Below, in pieces: positions 34,453-42,939 of a stretch of DNA of 64,000 nucleotides. Where the stretch lies: NCBI RefSeq assembly GCF_024171895.1, contig NZ_JAMTCQ010000014.1:124001-188000 (forward strand). Reading direction: 5' to 3'. The translations under genes were made by a program, and so were the position numbers. Origin of the DNA: Prauserella halophila (GTDB taxonomy: Bacteria > Actinomycetota > Actinomycetes > Mycobacteriales > Pseudonocardiaceae). How positions within the stretch are numbered: the stretch's first letter is position 1; every line of letters begins with the position of its first letter. The notes beneath the pieces were generated by a model. The model saw only the letters and a list, made by a program, of their open reading frames with translations. It made no database searches and was not told the DNA's origin.

Positions 34453-35520
34453 CTAGCTCGCCGAAGCCGAAGCCGAAGCCGAAGCCGAAGTCGAAGCCGA
34501 CTCGGCGAGGCTCTCCCTGCCGATCTCCTCCTCCGAGCGGCCCTTGCGCCAGTACCCGGTGAACGTGACGGCGCGCTTGTCGACGCCGCGGTCGCGGACG
34601 AGGTGGCGCCGCGCGAACTTGACGAGCTCGGCCTCACCGGCCAGCCACGCGTACGGAGCTGCGGGGGGAAGGTCGGCCGCGCGGACCGCGTCGAGCACCG
34701 CGTCGCCGTAGGAGCCGGGGCTGCGGACGATCCAGCGGACGTCGACGTCGGCGGCCGGACTCGGGAGATCGAACCGGTCGGCGGGATCGCCGACCTCGAT
34801 GAACACGCGGGCGCAGGCGTCGCGGGGCAGCTGTTCCAGGATCGCGGCGATCGCGGGGATCGCCGACTCGTCGCCGACGAGCAGCTGCCAGGTCGCGTCC
34901 TCGGGGACGGCGTAGATGCCGTGCGGGCCCATCAGTGCGACCTCGTCGCCCGGGCGTGCACTCGAGGCCCAGGTCGAGGCCGGGCCGCCGTCGGGGTGGA
35001 GCACGAAGTCGAGGTCCAGTTCGCACTGCTCCGGCCGGAACGCGCGGACGGTGTAGGTGCGCATCGGCGGGCGGACGTCGTCGGGCATGGCCAGGTAGGT
35101 GCGGTACCAGGACGCGGTGTCGCCCTCGATCGGCGGCGGCAGGTCCGGGCGGGTGCGGTCGCCGTGGGGAAAGAAGACCTTGACGTACTGGTCGGGTGCG
35201 GCCGTGCCGAAACCGTCCAGGTCGTCACCGGTCAGCGTCACGCGCAGCAGGTGCGGGGTGAGCCGCCGCGTCGCCGATACCGTCAGGCGCCGGAAAGTGA
35301 GTTGCGGTCGTGCCGGTTGCGCGGGGTGCGGGTCGTCCTGCGTCGCGGAGGTCTGCGGGGCTTCGGCGACCGTGACAGCAGCGGAGGTCTCGCCGGCGGC
35401 GGCCTCGGCGGGAGAGGCCTGCGTGGGCGCCGCGCTCGGGGCGTCCGGCGCCGGGGCGTCCGCCGGTTCTGGTGCCGATGCCGTGGAGGGGGCCGCGTGG
35501 GACTGCGCCGTGACGGTCAT
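34453..35520 (-). CDS. Siderophore-interacting protein (FAD-dependent ferric-siderophore reductase)
   Basis: A 355-aa protein with an Ala/Pro/Thr-rich N-terminal ~70 residues, then the SIP/ViuB fold. The FAD-binding β-barrel has 'VSATRRLTPHLLRVTLTGDD', 'DQYVKVFFPHG', 'RTYTVRAFRPEQCELDLDFV' and 'GPASTWASSARPGDEVALMG'. The NAD(P)H lobe has 'WQLLVGDESAIPAIAAILEQ' and 'AYAWLAGEAELVKFARRHLV'. It releases iron by reducing ferric siderophores in the cytoplasm. The C-terminus ends in an (SA)n tract encoded by a hexanucleotide repeat. An IdeR/DtxR-like box overlaps the start codon and -10, so iron repression of a leaderless mRNA is likely. Confidence 0.92.
   Translation of the reverse strand: MTVTAQSHAAPSTASAPEPADAPAPDAPSAAPTQASPAEAAAGETSAAVTVAEAPQTSATQDDPHPAQPARPQLTFRRLTVSATRRLTPHLLRVTLTGDDLDGFGTAAPDQYVKVFFPHGDRTRPDLPPPIEGDTASWYRTYLAMPDDVRPPMRTYTVRAFRPEQCELDLDFVLHPDGGPASTWASSARPGDEVALMGPHGIYAVPEDATWQLLVGDESAIPAIAAILEQLPRDACARVFIEVGDPADRFDLPSPAADVDVRWIVRSPGSYGDAVLDAVRAADLPPAAPYAWLAGEAELVKFARRHLVRDRGVDKRAVTFTGYWRKGRSEEEIGRESLAESASTSASASASASAS
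34461..34496. repeat. CCGAAG hexanucleotide repeat in the SIP C-terminus
   Basis: Five exact and one variant 6-bp copies encode the terminal Ser-Ala tract. Slippage would change tail length in multiples of two residues. Confidence 0.88.
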
Positions 35521-35538
35521 TAGGCAAGCCTAACCGAA
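35520..35538 (-). promoter_or_regulatory. IdeR/DtxR iron box overlapping -10 and start codon
   Basis: TTAGGCAAGCCTAACCGAA matches the 19-bp iron box (TTAGGTTAGSCTAACCTAA) at 16 positions. On the coding strand it contains TAGGCT followed by 6 nt and ATG, so it covers a -10 box, the start point and the initiator. Confidence 0.8.
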
Positions 35539-35578
35539 TGCGCAACCCCTCGGCCGCGCGTGGTGTGGCAACTCGCGC

Positions 35579-35869
35579 TCAGTCGGGCCGCCACCGGTAG
35601 GTGCGCAGGTCGATGCGCTGCCCGTCGGCGAGGACGCCTTCGCCGCGGAGCAGTTCGAGTTGCCGGTGCACTATGTGCGGCGCCGGGGTGCCGTTGGCGC
35701 GCAGCACGCGATGCCAGGGGATGTCGGCGCCGTCCTCCGACAGGACCCGCCCGACCAGCCGGGGTGTCGGAGCGCCGGCGAGGGCGGCGACGTCGCCGTA
35801 GGTGGCGACGGTGCCGGGCGGGATCGTCGTGACGGCGTCGCGGATCCGCTCGTGCAACTGCTCGTCCAT
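35579..35869 (-). CDS. Alkyltransferase-like protein (MGMT fold, Cys replaced by Trp)
   Basis: A 96-aa protein with the MGMT/Ogt DNA-binding fold ('IPPGTVATYGDVAALAGAPT', 'RLVGRVLSEDG', 'IPWHRVLRANG'). The alkyl-acceptor motif PCHR is PWHR, the hallmark of alkyltransferase-like (ATL) proteins. These bind O6-alkylguanine, flip the base and flag the lesion for nucleotide excision repair. Its place before adnA agrees with the mycobacterial Rv3204 position. Start ATG 35869. Confidence 0.9.
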   Translation of the reverse strand: MDEQLHERIRDAVTTIPPGTVATYGDVAALAGAPTPRLVGRVLSEDGADIPWHRVLRANGTPAPHIVHRQLELLRGEGVLADGQRIDLRTYRWRPD

Positions 35870-35899
35870 ACCGGCGAGCGTAGGTGTACCCCGGATGTA

Positions 35900-35920
35900 C
35901 CCCGAAGGGCACCTTCGGGG
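35900..35920. repeat. Palindromic repeat, copy 1
   Basis: CCCCGAAGG-GCA-CCTTCGGGG, perfect stem of 9 bp; inverted relative of the element at 36054. Confidence 0.75.
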
Positions 35921-36053
35921 CGTTGTTCCGGCGCTGCCGCGCGGAGCGCGTCCGTCGGGGTGGTGGGAGACGTGCGGGAGCCACAAATCTCCCCTCGTTG
36001 ACGCGGCTCGCCGAGGGGCGTGTGCGGCCGGAGTGCCCACAGCGAAGGGAGGA

Positions 36054-36089
36054 TTCGGGGCGTTGAGCGCCCCGAAGGTGCCCTTTGGG
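36054..36089. repeat. Palindromic repeat, copy 2 (inverted)
   Basis: TTCGGGGCG pairs with CGCCCCGAA over 5 nt, then GGTGCCCTTTGGG extends the similarity with copy 1 on the opposite strand. Confidence 0.7.
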
Positions 36090-36173
36090 ACACGGAACAC
36101 CCCGTCACTCCGACGTGCCGCCACGCCGACGTCCTCGCGGGACTGTCGGGGTGGCGTGGTTCCATCGGAAGCC

Positions 36174-39100
36174 GTGAGCAGGAGTGGTCCGAATGCCCGG
36201 TTGGTGCGGCCGTCCGTACCGGCCGCACCCGGTCATGTCTGGGAGTCCGAGCCCGCTCGGCTGCTCGAGGCACCCGCGGGGTTCGTCCGGGTCGTCGGCG
36301 GTCCCGGCACCGGCAAGACAGCGCTGACCGCCGAGCTGGCCGCCGAACGCATCCGCCACGGTGCCGACCCCGAGAGCATCCTCGTCGTCACCGCGTCCCG
36401 GCGCGCCGCGAACGCCGTGCGCCGGGACATCACCCGCCGCGTCACGGCAGCCGACTCAGCCGACGCCACGGAAGACGCGGAAGGCGCGGAGGCACCGGGC
36501 GCCACGGGAACCCATCGCACGGTGCGCGAACCGATGGTGCGCACCGTGCACTCGCAGGCGTTCGCCGTCCTCCGGCTGCAGGCGAACCTCACCGGTCAGC
36601 CCGAGCCGCGGCTGCTGTCCGGGCCGGAACAGGACGTCGTGGTGCGCGAACTCCTCGCGGGCGACCTCGACCGGGGCGCGTACGACTGGCCGGAGCGGCT
36701 CCGCCCGGCGCTCGGCGTCGCCGGGTTCGCGGAGGAACTGCGCGACCTCGTCCTGCGCGCCGCCGAACGCGGCCTCGGCCCCGAGGACCTGGTCAAGATC
36801 GGCGGCCAGGAAGGGCGGGAGGAATGGGTCGCGGCGGGGAACTTCTGGCGGCAGTACGAGGAGGTCACACTGCTGCACGGTTCCGGAGGCCACGCGATGG
36901 GCAGCCCCGGCGCGCCCGCCATGGACGCCGCCGAACTCGTCGCGAGCGCGCTCGTCGAACTCGAAGGCGACCCCGAGCTGCTGCGGCGCGAACAACACCG
37001 GCTGCGGCACGTGCTCGTCGACGACGCCCAGCACCTCGACCCGCTGCAGCTGCGGCTGCTGCGCCTGCTCGGCGGCACGGCCGACGACTTCGTGCTCGCG
37101 GGCGACCCCGACCAGTCCGTGTTCTCGTTCCGCGGCGCGGACCCGACGCTGCTGTCCGACGTCGACGCGGCGGAGACCGTGACGCTGACCCGCACCCACC
37201 GGCCCGCACCCGCCGTGCACGACGCCGTGACCCGGATCGCCCGCGGGTTCGCCGGCACCGGGTCCGCCCGCCACACCCGGCGCCCGGACCCGGCGACGGA
37301 CCCCGCCGAGGTCCCCGGGGTGGTGCGCGCGCGGTTGTTCCCGACCCCCGCCGCGGAGGCGTCGTGGCTCGCCGACCGGCTCCGCCGCGCACACCTGCTC
37401 GACGAGGTGCCGTGGGAGGACATGGCGGTGCTGGTGCGCTCGCCGACACGGTCGATGCCGGTGCTGCAGCGCGCGCTGGCCGCCGCGGGGGTGCCGATCG
37501 CGTCGGCCGCCGAGGAGGTGCCGCTGGCCCGCCAGTCCGGTGTGCGCCCGCTGCTGGAGATCCTGCGCCTGACCACCGACCCCGACGCACTCGACGCCGA
37601 CGTCGCCGAAATGCTGCTCGCCTCCCCGCTCGGCGGTGCGGATCCGCTGGCACTGCGGCGATTGCGGCGCGGACTGCGGCGACTCGAGCTCACCGGAGGC
37701 GGCGAACGTTCGAGCGACGAACTGCTCGTCGAGGTACTGCGCGGCGGTGACATCCTCGCCGGCCTCGCCGACGCCGAGGCCGCGCCGGTCCGCCGGGTCG
37801 GCGGGTTGCTGACCACGGCGCGGGACGCGGCGCAGAGCGGCATGGACGTGGAGAACGTGCTCTGGCGCGTGTGGCAGGCCAGCGGGCTGGAGCAGCGGCT
37901 GCTGCGGCAGATCGAACGCGGCGGGTCCCTCGCCGCGCAGGCCGACCGCGACCTCGACGCCGTCGTCGCCCTCTTCGACGCCGCCGGTCGCTATGTCGAC
38001 AGGCTGCCGAAGGCGAGCGTCGGCGGTTTCGCCGAATACCTGACCTCGCAGCACATCGCGGGCGACAGCCTCGCACCCGTCGCCGCTCGCGGCAGCGGGG
38101 TGTCCCTGCTGACGGCGCACGCCGCGGCGGGTCGCGAATGGACGGTCGTCGCCGTGGCGGGCGCCCAGGAAGGCGGCTGGCCGGACCTGCGTCCCCGCGG
38201 CACGCTCCTGGGTGTGGAGCGGCTCGTCGACCTGCTGTCCGGAGTGGACAGCGACGGCGTGTCGGTGATCGCGCCGCTGCTGGCCGAGGAACGACGGCTG
38301 TTCTACGTGGCTGCGAGCCGGGCACGCTCGGAGCTACTGGTCACCGCGGTGCAGGGCGAGGACGAACAGCCTTCACGGTTCGTCGAGGAACTGCTCGCCC
38401 ACGAGGACGACGCCGCCGACGCGGGCCCGGATGTGCGGATCTACCAGCGGGAACGGGCGCTGGTGCTGCCGGAACTGGTCGGCGAGCTGCGCTCGGTGGT
38501 GTGCGACGCCGAGGAACCGGCCGAACGCCGGGACCGCGCCGCGACGCAGCTCGCCCGCCTCGCGCGTGCAGGCGTGCCCGGTGCGCATCCGAGCCAGTGG
38601 TACGGCCTGCACGAACCCAGCACCGCCCAACCACTCCGCACGCCCGGCGAGCCCGTGCGCGTGTCGCCGTCCACGGTCGAAGTGCTCGCGAAGTGCCCCC
38701 TGCGGTGGCTGATCGAACGCCACGGCGGCGCCGACCCGTCGCAGCTCGCCGCCGTCACCGGAACCCTCGTGCACGCACTCGCGCAGGCGGCCGCGTCCGG
38801 AGCCGACAACGCCGAGATCGCGGCCGAACTCGACAAGGCGTGGACCAAAGTGGACGCCGGTGCGCCGTGGTTCTCCCGCCGCGAGCGGGTGCGGGTCGAA
38901 CAGATGGTGCAGAACTTCCTGAACTGGCTGCAGCAGAGCAGGCAGGATCTCACCCAGCTCGCCGTGGAACAGGAGATGGCGGTGGAGCTGCCGGCGACCC
39001 TCGACCCGGCAGGCACGGACGCGGCCGACAGGGATCCGGCAGACACGGCCGGCACAGCAGAATCGGGGGACGCCGATGCCGAGCTGCGGGTCACGTTGAC

Positions 39101-39569
39101 CGGCCGGGTCGACCGGCTCGAAGTGGACGGTCAGGGCAGGCCCGTCGTGGTCGACCTCAAGACCGGCAAGAGCGCGGTGAGCGGCAAGGACGCCGAGCAG
39201 CACCCGCAGCTCGCGGCCTATCAACTGGCGGTGCTGCTCGGTGCGTTCGAGCACCACCTGAAGACCACGCACTCCACAGCCACGCAGCCCACGACCACGC
39301 AGCCCACGACCACGCAGCCCACGACCAAGCCCGGCGGTGCGAAGCTCGTCTACGTCGCCAAATCCCACAACAAGACCGGTTCCAGTGAACGGGAGCAACC
39401 GCCGTTGGACGAGCACGGCGAGGTGCACTGGCTTCGCCTGGTGCGCGAGGCGGCGGCCGCCACCGCGGGCCCGGTGTACGAGGCGCGCGAGAACCAGGAC
39501 TGCGATCGCTGCCCGGCGCGTTCGTCGTGCCCGGCGCGTCCCGAGGGCAGGCAGGTGACAGGGCCGTGA
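36174..39569 (+). CDS. adnA: AdnA: helicase-nuclease subunit of AdnAB
   Basis: 1131 aa from GTG 36174 (GTG 36204 possible). The UvrD-type motor has Walker A GGPGTGKTAL (~42-51), Walker B-like 'VLVDDAQHLDPLQLRLL' (DDAQ in place of DExQ), 'GDPDQSVFSFRGAD' and 'TLTRTHRPAPAVH'. The RecB-like nuclease at the C-terminus has 'ALTGTLVHALAQAA'-type helix I and 'VVDLKTGK'. Cys in 'AKCPLRW' (~840) plus terminal C-x2-C-x5-C (CDRCPARSSC) fit an AddB-type Fe-S clamp. With AdnB it resects double-strand breaks. It lies four bases into adnB (GTGA). An in-frame TQPTT repeat sits in the nuclease domain. Confidence 0.93.
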   Translation: MSRSGPNARLVRPSVPAAPGHVWESEPARLLEAPAGFVRVVGGPGTGKTALTAELAAERIRHGADPESILVVTASRRAANAVRRDITRRVTAADSADATEDAEGAEAPGATGTHRTVREPMVRTVHSQAFAVLRLQANLTGQPEPRLLSGPEQDVVVRELLAGDLDRGAYDWPERLRPALGVAGFAEELRDLVLRAAERGLGPEDLVKIGGQEGREEWVAAGNFWRQYEEVTLLHGSGGHAMGSPGAPAMDAAELVASALVELEGDPELLRREQHRLRHVLVDDAQHLDPLQLRLLRLLGGTADDFVLAGDPDQSVFSFRGADPTLLSDVDAAETVTLTRTHRPAPAVHDAVTRIARGFAGTGSARHTRRPDPATDPAEVPGVVRARLFPTPAAEASWLADRLRRAHLLDEVPWEDMAVLVRSPTRSMPVLQRALAAAGVPIASAAEEVPLARQSGVRPLLEILRLTTDPDALDADVAEMLLASPLGGADPLALRRLRRGLRRLELTGGGERSSDELLVEVLRGGDILAGLADAEAAPVRRVGGLLTTARDAAQSGMDVENVLWRVWQASGLEQRLLRQIERGGSLAAQADRDLDAVVALFDAAGRYVDRLPKASVGGFAEYLTSQHIAGDSLAPVAARGSGVSLLTAHAAAGREWTVVAVAGAQEGGWPDLRPRGTLLGVERLVDLLSGVDSDGVSVIAPLLAEERRLFYVAASRARSELLVTAVQGEDEQPSRFVEELLAHEDDAADAGPDVRIYQRERALVLPELVGELRSVVCDAEEPAERRDRAATQLARLARAGVPGAHPSQWYGLHEPSTAQPLRTPGEPVRVSPSTVEVLAKCPLRWLIERHGGADPSQLAAVTGTLVHALAQAAASGADNAEIAAELDKAWTKVDAGAPWFSRRERVRVEQMVQNFLNWLQQSRQDLTQLAVEQEMAVELPATLDPAGTDAADRDPADTAGTAESGDADAELRVTLTGRVDRLEVDGQGRPVVVDLKTGKSAVSGKDAEQHPQLAAYQLAVLLGAFEHHLKTTHSTATQPTTTQPTTTQPTTKPGGAKLVYVAKSHNKTGSSEREQPPLDEHGEVHWLRLVREAAAATAGPVYEARENQDCDRCPARSSCPARPEGRQVTGP
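39281..39325. repeat. Three 15-bp tandem repeats in adnA
   Basis: CACGCAGCCCACGAC occurs at 39281, 39296 and 39311, encoding the (TQPTT)n linker within the nuclease domain. Confidence 0.9.
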
Positions 39570-42500
39570 CATACCAGGTGAGTCCCGCCGAGGTCGCCGA
39601 CGCGCTCGGCCTGCCGACGCCGACCGGCGAACAGGCGGCGGTGATCGCCGCGCCGCCGGAGCCGTCGCTGGTCGTCGCCGGTGCGGGCGCGGGCAAGACG
39701 GAGACGATGGCCGCGCGCGTGGTGTGGCTGGTCGCGAACGGTCTCGTCACGCCCGAGCGCGTGCTGGGCCTGACGTTCACCCGCAAGGCGGCGCGGCAGC
39801 TCGCCGACCGGGTGCGCGCGCGGCTGCGCGTGCTGGCGGGGTCGGGCCTGCTCGACCGCGTCGACCCCGGCGGTACGCGGCGGGCATCGGTGCTGGCAGG
39901 CGAACCCACGGTGCTCACGTACCACGCCTACGCCGGACGGCTGCTCGGCGAACACGGTCTGCGGCTGCCGGTCCAGCCCGGTGCCCGCCTGTTGTCGGCG
40001 ACCGCCTCGTGGCGGCTGGCGCACCGCGTGGTGTCGACGTGGGACCACGACCTGGACACCGATCTCGTGCCTGCCAGTGTCACGGCGCAGCTGCTCGGGC
40101 TGACGGGCGAACTCGCGGAACACCTCGTCGAGCAGGAGCAGCTGCGCGAGCACACGACGTGGCTGTGCGAGCTGATCGAGAACGCACCGCGGGCGAAGGG
40201 CCAGCGCGCGGCGATGCCCGTCGACCTGCAGAAGATCCTGACCTCTCAACGGTTCCGGCTCTCGTTGCTGCCGCTCGTGGAGGCCTACAACCAGCGCAAA
40301 CGCGCCGAGGGGGCGCTCGACTTCGCCGACCAGATGTCGCTGGCCGCCCGGCTCGCCGAGGGGCATCCCGAGGTCGTCGCCACCGAGCGCGAGCGCTACG
40401 GCGCCGTGCTGCTCGACGAGTACCAGGACACCGGACACGCCCAGCGGGTGCTGCTGCGATCGCTGTTCGGCGGGGCCGACGCCGAGGCGCTGCCCGTGAC
40501 GGCCGTGGGCGACCCGGCGCAGGCGATCTACGGCTGGCGCGGTGCGAGCGCGGCCAACCTGCCGCGGTTCACCACCGACTTCCCGCGCGAGAACCGTGAG
40601 ACCGGGCGCAGCCTGCCCGCGAGTGAGCACGGCATGCTCACCAGCTTCCGGAACCCGCCCGAGGTGCTGACGCTCGCCAACGCCGTCGCCGAACCGCTGC
40701 GAGCGGGCGGTCTCGGCGTGCAGCAGCTCCGTGCCCGTGACGGCGCGCCCGCCGCCGACGTCCGGTGCGGACTGCTGCCGGACGTACGTGCCGAGCGCGA
40801 ATGGCTCGCCGACGAACTCGCCGGCACCTGGTACGCCGAACGGGACGCGACGGGAGCCCCGCCCACCGCCGCGGTGCTGGTGCGCCGCCGCGCCGACATG
40901 GCGCCGATCGCCGAACGGCTGCGCGCCCGCGGCCTGCCCGTCGAGGTCGTCGGCCTCGGCGGGCTGCTCGACGAACCCGAGGTGGCCGACCTCGTCGCGA
41001 CGCTGCGGGTGCTGGCCGAACCGCTGTCGGGCACCGCCGCGGCGCGGCTGCTCACCGGGGCGCGCTGGCGGATCGCCGCCGCCGACCTGGGCGCGCTGTG
41101 GCGCAGGGCGAACGAACTGTCCGCCGACGGCGACGACATCGTCACCGAACGCGCCGAGGAGGCCGGCCTGGTCGACGCACTCGACGACCCCGGAGACCCG
41201 GGACGGTATTCGGAGACGGGCTACGGGCGCATCACGCGGCTCAGCAAGGAACTCGGGGCGCTGCGCAGGCGGCTGGACCAGCCGTTGCCCGAACTCGTCG
41301 CCGACGTCGAGCGCACCATGCTGCTCGACGTCGAGGCCATGGCCCGCCCCGGTGGCGCGGGCCGGGTGCACCTCGAGGCGTTCGCCGACGTCGTCACCGA
41401 GTACGCCGAGAACTCGCCCACCGGCACGCTGCTGTCGTTCGTGGACTATCTCGCCACCGCCGAACACGCCGAGGACGGTCTGCCGCCCGGCGAGGTCGAG
41501 GTCGCCGCCGACCGCGTGCAGGTGCTCACCGTGCACTCGTCGAAGGGCCTCGAATGGCGAGTCGTGGCCGTGCCGCACCTGGTGAAGGGCGTGTTTCCCG
41601 GTGACCGGCGGTCGTCGTCGTGGCTGCGGACCGTCACCGAACTGCCCGCGCCGCTGCGCGGCGACTGCCAGGACCTGCCCGGACTGGCCCTGCGCGGCGA
41701 CGAGAACCGTAAGGAGGTCCTCGACACCTGCAAGGAACACGAGGCGGCCTTCGTCGACCGGCACGCCGAGGAGGAACGCCGACTCTGCTACGTCGCCCTG
41801 ACCCGGAGCGAACAGCACCTGCTCGTCTCCGGCCACTGGTGGGGCGAGACCAGTGGGTCGCCGAAGGGGCCGTCGACGTTCCTCACCGAGGTCAAGGACA
41901 CGATCGCCGCCGACGAGACGATCGGAGTGGTCACCACGTGGGCCGAGGAGCCGGAGGAGGGCGCCGAGAACCCGCTCGCGGGGGAGAACGCCGAGCCGGT
42001 GAGCTGGCCCGCCGACCCGCTCGGCGCGCGCAGGGACGCCGTCCGCGAGGGTGCCGACGCCGTACTCGCGGCGATGGCGGCGGCGGACGAGCCCGAGCCG
42101 TCCGCGCGGCCGGTCTCGTCCGCTGCTGCCGAGCAGCCGGATCAGCTCGCGCTGCCGCTCGCCGATCGGCCGGGCCCGGACCCGGCCGAGACCGGCACGG
42201 ACATCGAGACCGGCGCCGACACCGAGACCGACACCGACCCCGGCGCCGACCCCGAGGGCTGGGCCGCCGATACGGACGTCCTGCTGGCCGAACGCGAACG
42301 TGCCTCGGGGCGCAGCGAGGACATCGCGCTGCCGGGACAACTGTCGGTGAGCCAGCTCGTCGAGCTCGCGGGGCGGCCGGACGCACTGGCCCGGCGGCTG
42401 CGGCGGCCGCTGCCGTTCCCGCCGAACGCCTACGCCCGCCGCGGCACCGCGTTCCACGGGTGGCTGGAACGCCGATTCGCGGGTGATCGGCTGTTCGACC

Positions 42501-42928
42501 TGGACGACCTGCCCGGCGCGGCGGATCCGGGGGAGGCGCCGGACGAGGAACTGGACGCCCTGTGCGAGGCGTTCGAACGCAGCGAGTGGGCGCGCCGCAC
42601 GCCGCACGACGTCGAGGTGCCGTTCTCCACGGTCGTCGACGGTGTCACGGTGCGTGGCCGGATGGATGCGGTGTTCGCCGACGCCGACGGCGGGTGGACC
42701 GTCGTCGACTGGAAGACCGGCGGGATGCCCGACGAGTCGGCGATGTCTGCGGTGTCGGTGCAGCTCGCGGCCTACCGTCTCGCCTGGGCGGGGCTGGCCG
42801 GGGCTCCGTTGGAGAAGGTGCGCGCGGCGTTCCACTACGTGCGTGACGACCGCACCGTCCGCCCGGCCGATCTGCGCGATGCCGACGGTTTGCGCGCGTT
42901 GCTGCGATCGGTGGATGAAAGCGGCTAG
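39566..42928 (+). CDS. adnB: AdnB: lead helicase-nuclease subunit of AdnAB
   Basis: 1120 aa from GTG 39566, overlapping the adnA stop. A complete SF1A motor: 'TGEQAAVIAAPPEPSLVVAG' then GAGKTETM (Walker A), 'LTFTRKAARQLADRVRARL', 'VLLDEYQDTGHAQRVLLRSL', 'GDPAQAIYGWRGA', 'VLTVHSSKGLEW', 'YVALTRSEQHLLVSG'. A long acidic, repeat-like linker (GTDIETGADTETDTDPGADP) precedes the RecB nuclease ('RGTAFHGWLERRF', 'DGVTVRGRMDAVF', 'TVVDWKTGG'). In mycobacteria AdnB is the driving motor for end resection. Cytoplasmic; forms a heterodimer with AdnA. Confidence 0.95.
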   Translation: MTYQVSPAEVADALGLPTPTGEQAAVIAAPPEPSLVVAGAGAGKTETMAARVVWLVANGLVTPERVLGLTFTRKAARQLADRVRARLRVLAGSGLLDRVDPGGTRRASVLAGEPTVLTYHAYAGRLLGEHGLRLPVQPGARLLSATASWRLAHRVVSTWDHDLDTDLVPASVTAQLLGLTGELAEHLVEQEQLREHTTWLCELIENAPRAKGQRAAMPVDLQKILTSQRFRLSLLPLVEAYNQRKRAEGALDFADQMSLAARLAEGHPEVVATERERYGAVLLDEYQDTGHAQRVLLRSLFGGADAEALPVTAVGDPAQAIYGWRGASAANLPRFTTDFPRENRETGRSLPASEHGMLTSFRNPPEVLTLANAVAEPLRAGGLGVQQLRARDGAPAADVRCGLLPDVRAEREWLADELAGTWYAERDATGAPPTAAVLVRRRADMAPIAERLRARGLPVEVVGLGGLLDEPEVADLVATLRVLAEPLSGTAAARLLTGARWRIAAADLGALWRRANELSADGDDIVTERAEEAGLVDALDDPGDPGRYSETGYGRITRLSKELGALRRRLDQPLPELVADVERTMLLDVEAMARPGGAGRVHLEAFADVVTEYAENSPTGTLLSFVDYLATAEHAEDGLPPGEVEVAADRVQVLTVHSSKGLEWRVVAVPHLVKGVFPGDRRSSSWLRTVTELPAPLRGDCQDLPGLALRGDENRKEVLDTCKEHEAAFVDRHAEEERRLCYVALTRSEQHLLVSGHWWGETSGSPKGPSTFLTEVKDTIAADETIGVVTTWAEEPEEGAENPLAGENAEPVSWPADPLGARRDAVREGADAVLAAMAAADEPEPSARPVSSAAAEQPDQLALPLADRPGPDPAETGTDIETGADTETDTDPGADPEGWAADTDVLLAERERASGRSEDIALPGQLSVSQLVELAGRPDALARRLRRPLPFPPNAYARRGTAFHGWLERRFAGDRLFDLDDLPGAADPGEAPDEELDALCEAFERSEWARRTPHDVEVPFSTVVDGVTVRGRMDAVFADADGGWTVVDWKTGGMPDESAMSAVSVQLAAYRLAWAGLAGAPLEKVRAAFHYVRDDRTVRPADLRDADGLRALLRSVDESG

Positions 42929-42939
42929 GGTTGCGCAGC

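Larger units (their letters stand above)
35870..36173. other. Intergenic region with two related hairpin elements
   Basis: No gene is recognised between the ATL start and adnA. Two stem-loops share the core CCCCGAAGGTGCC in opposite orientation: 35900-35920 (9-bp stem, loop GCA) and 36054-36076 (9-bp stem, loop TTGAG). The adnA promoter must be here. Confidence 0.6.

Noticed and set aside
35579-36124. Longer N-terminus for the alkyltransferase-like protein
   Set aside because: The extra ~85 codons translate the palindromic intergenic repeat and have no MGMT similarity; ATG 35869 gives the normal family length.
39350-42835. 1161-codon open frame antisense to adnB
   Set aside because: Composition is Gly/Arg/His/Gln-rich with no recognisable domain, while the sense strand encodes a complete helicase-nuclease.
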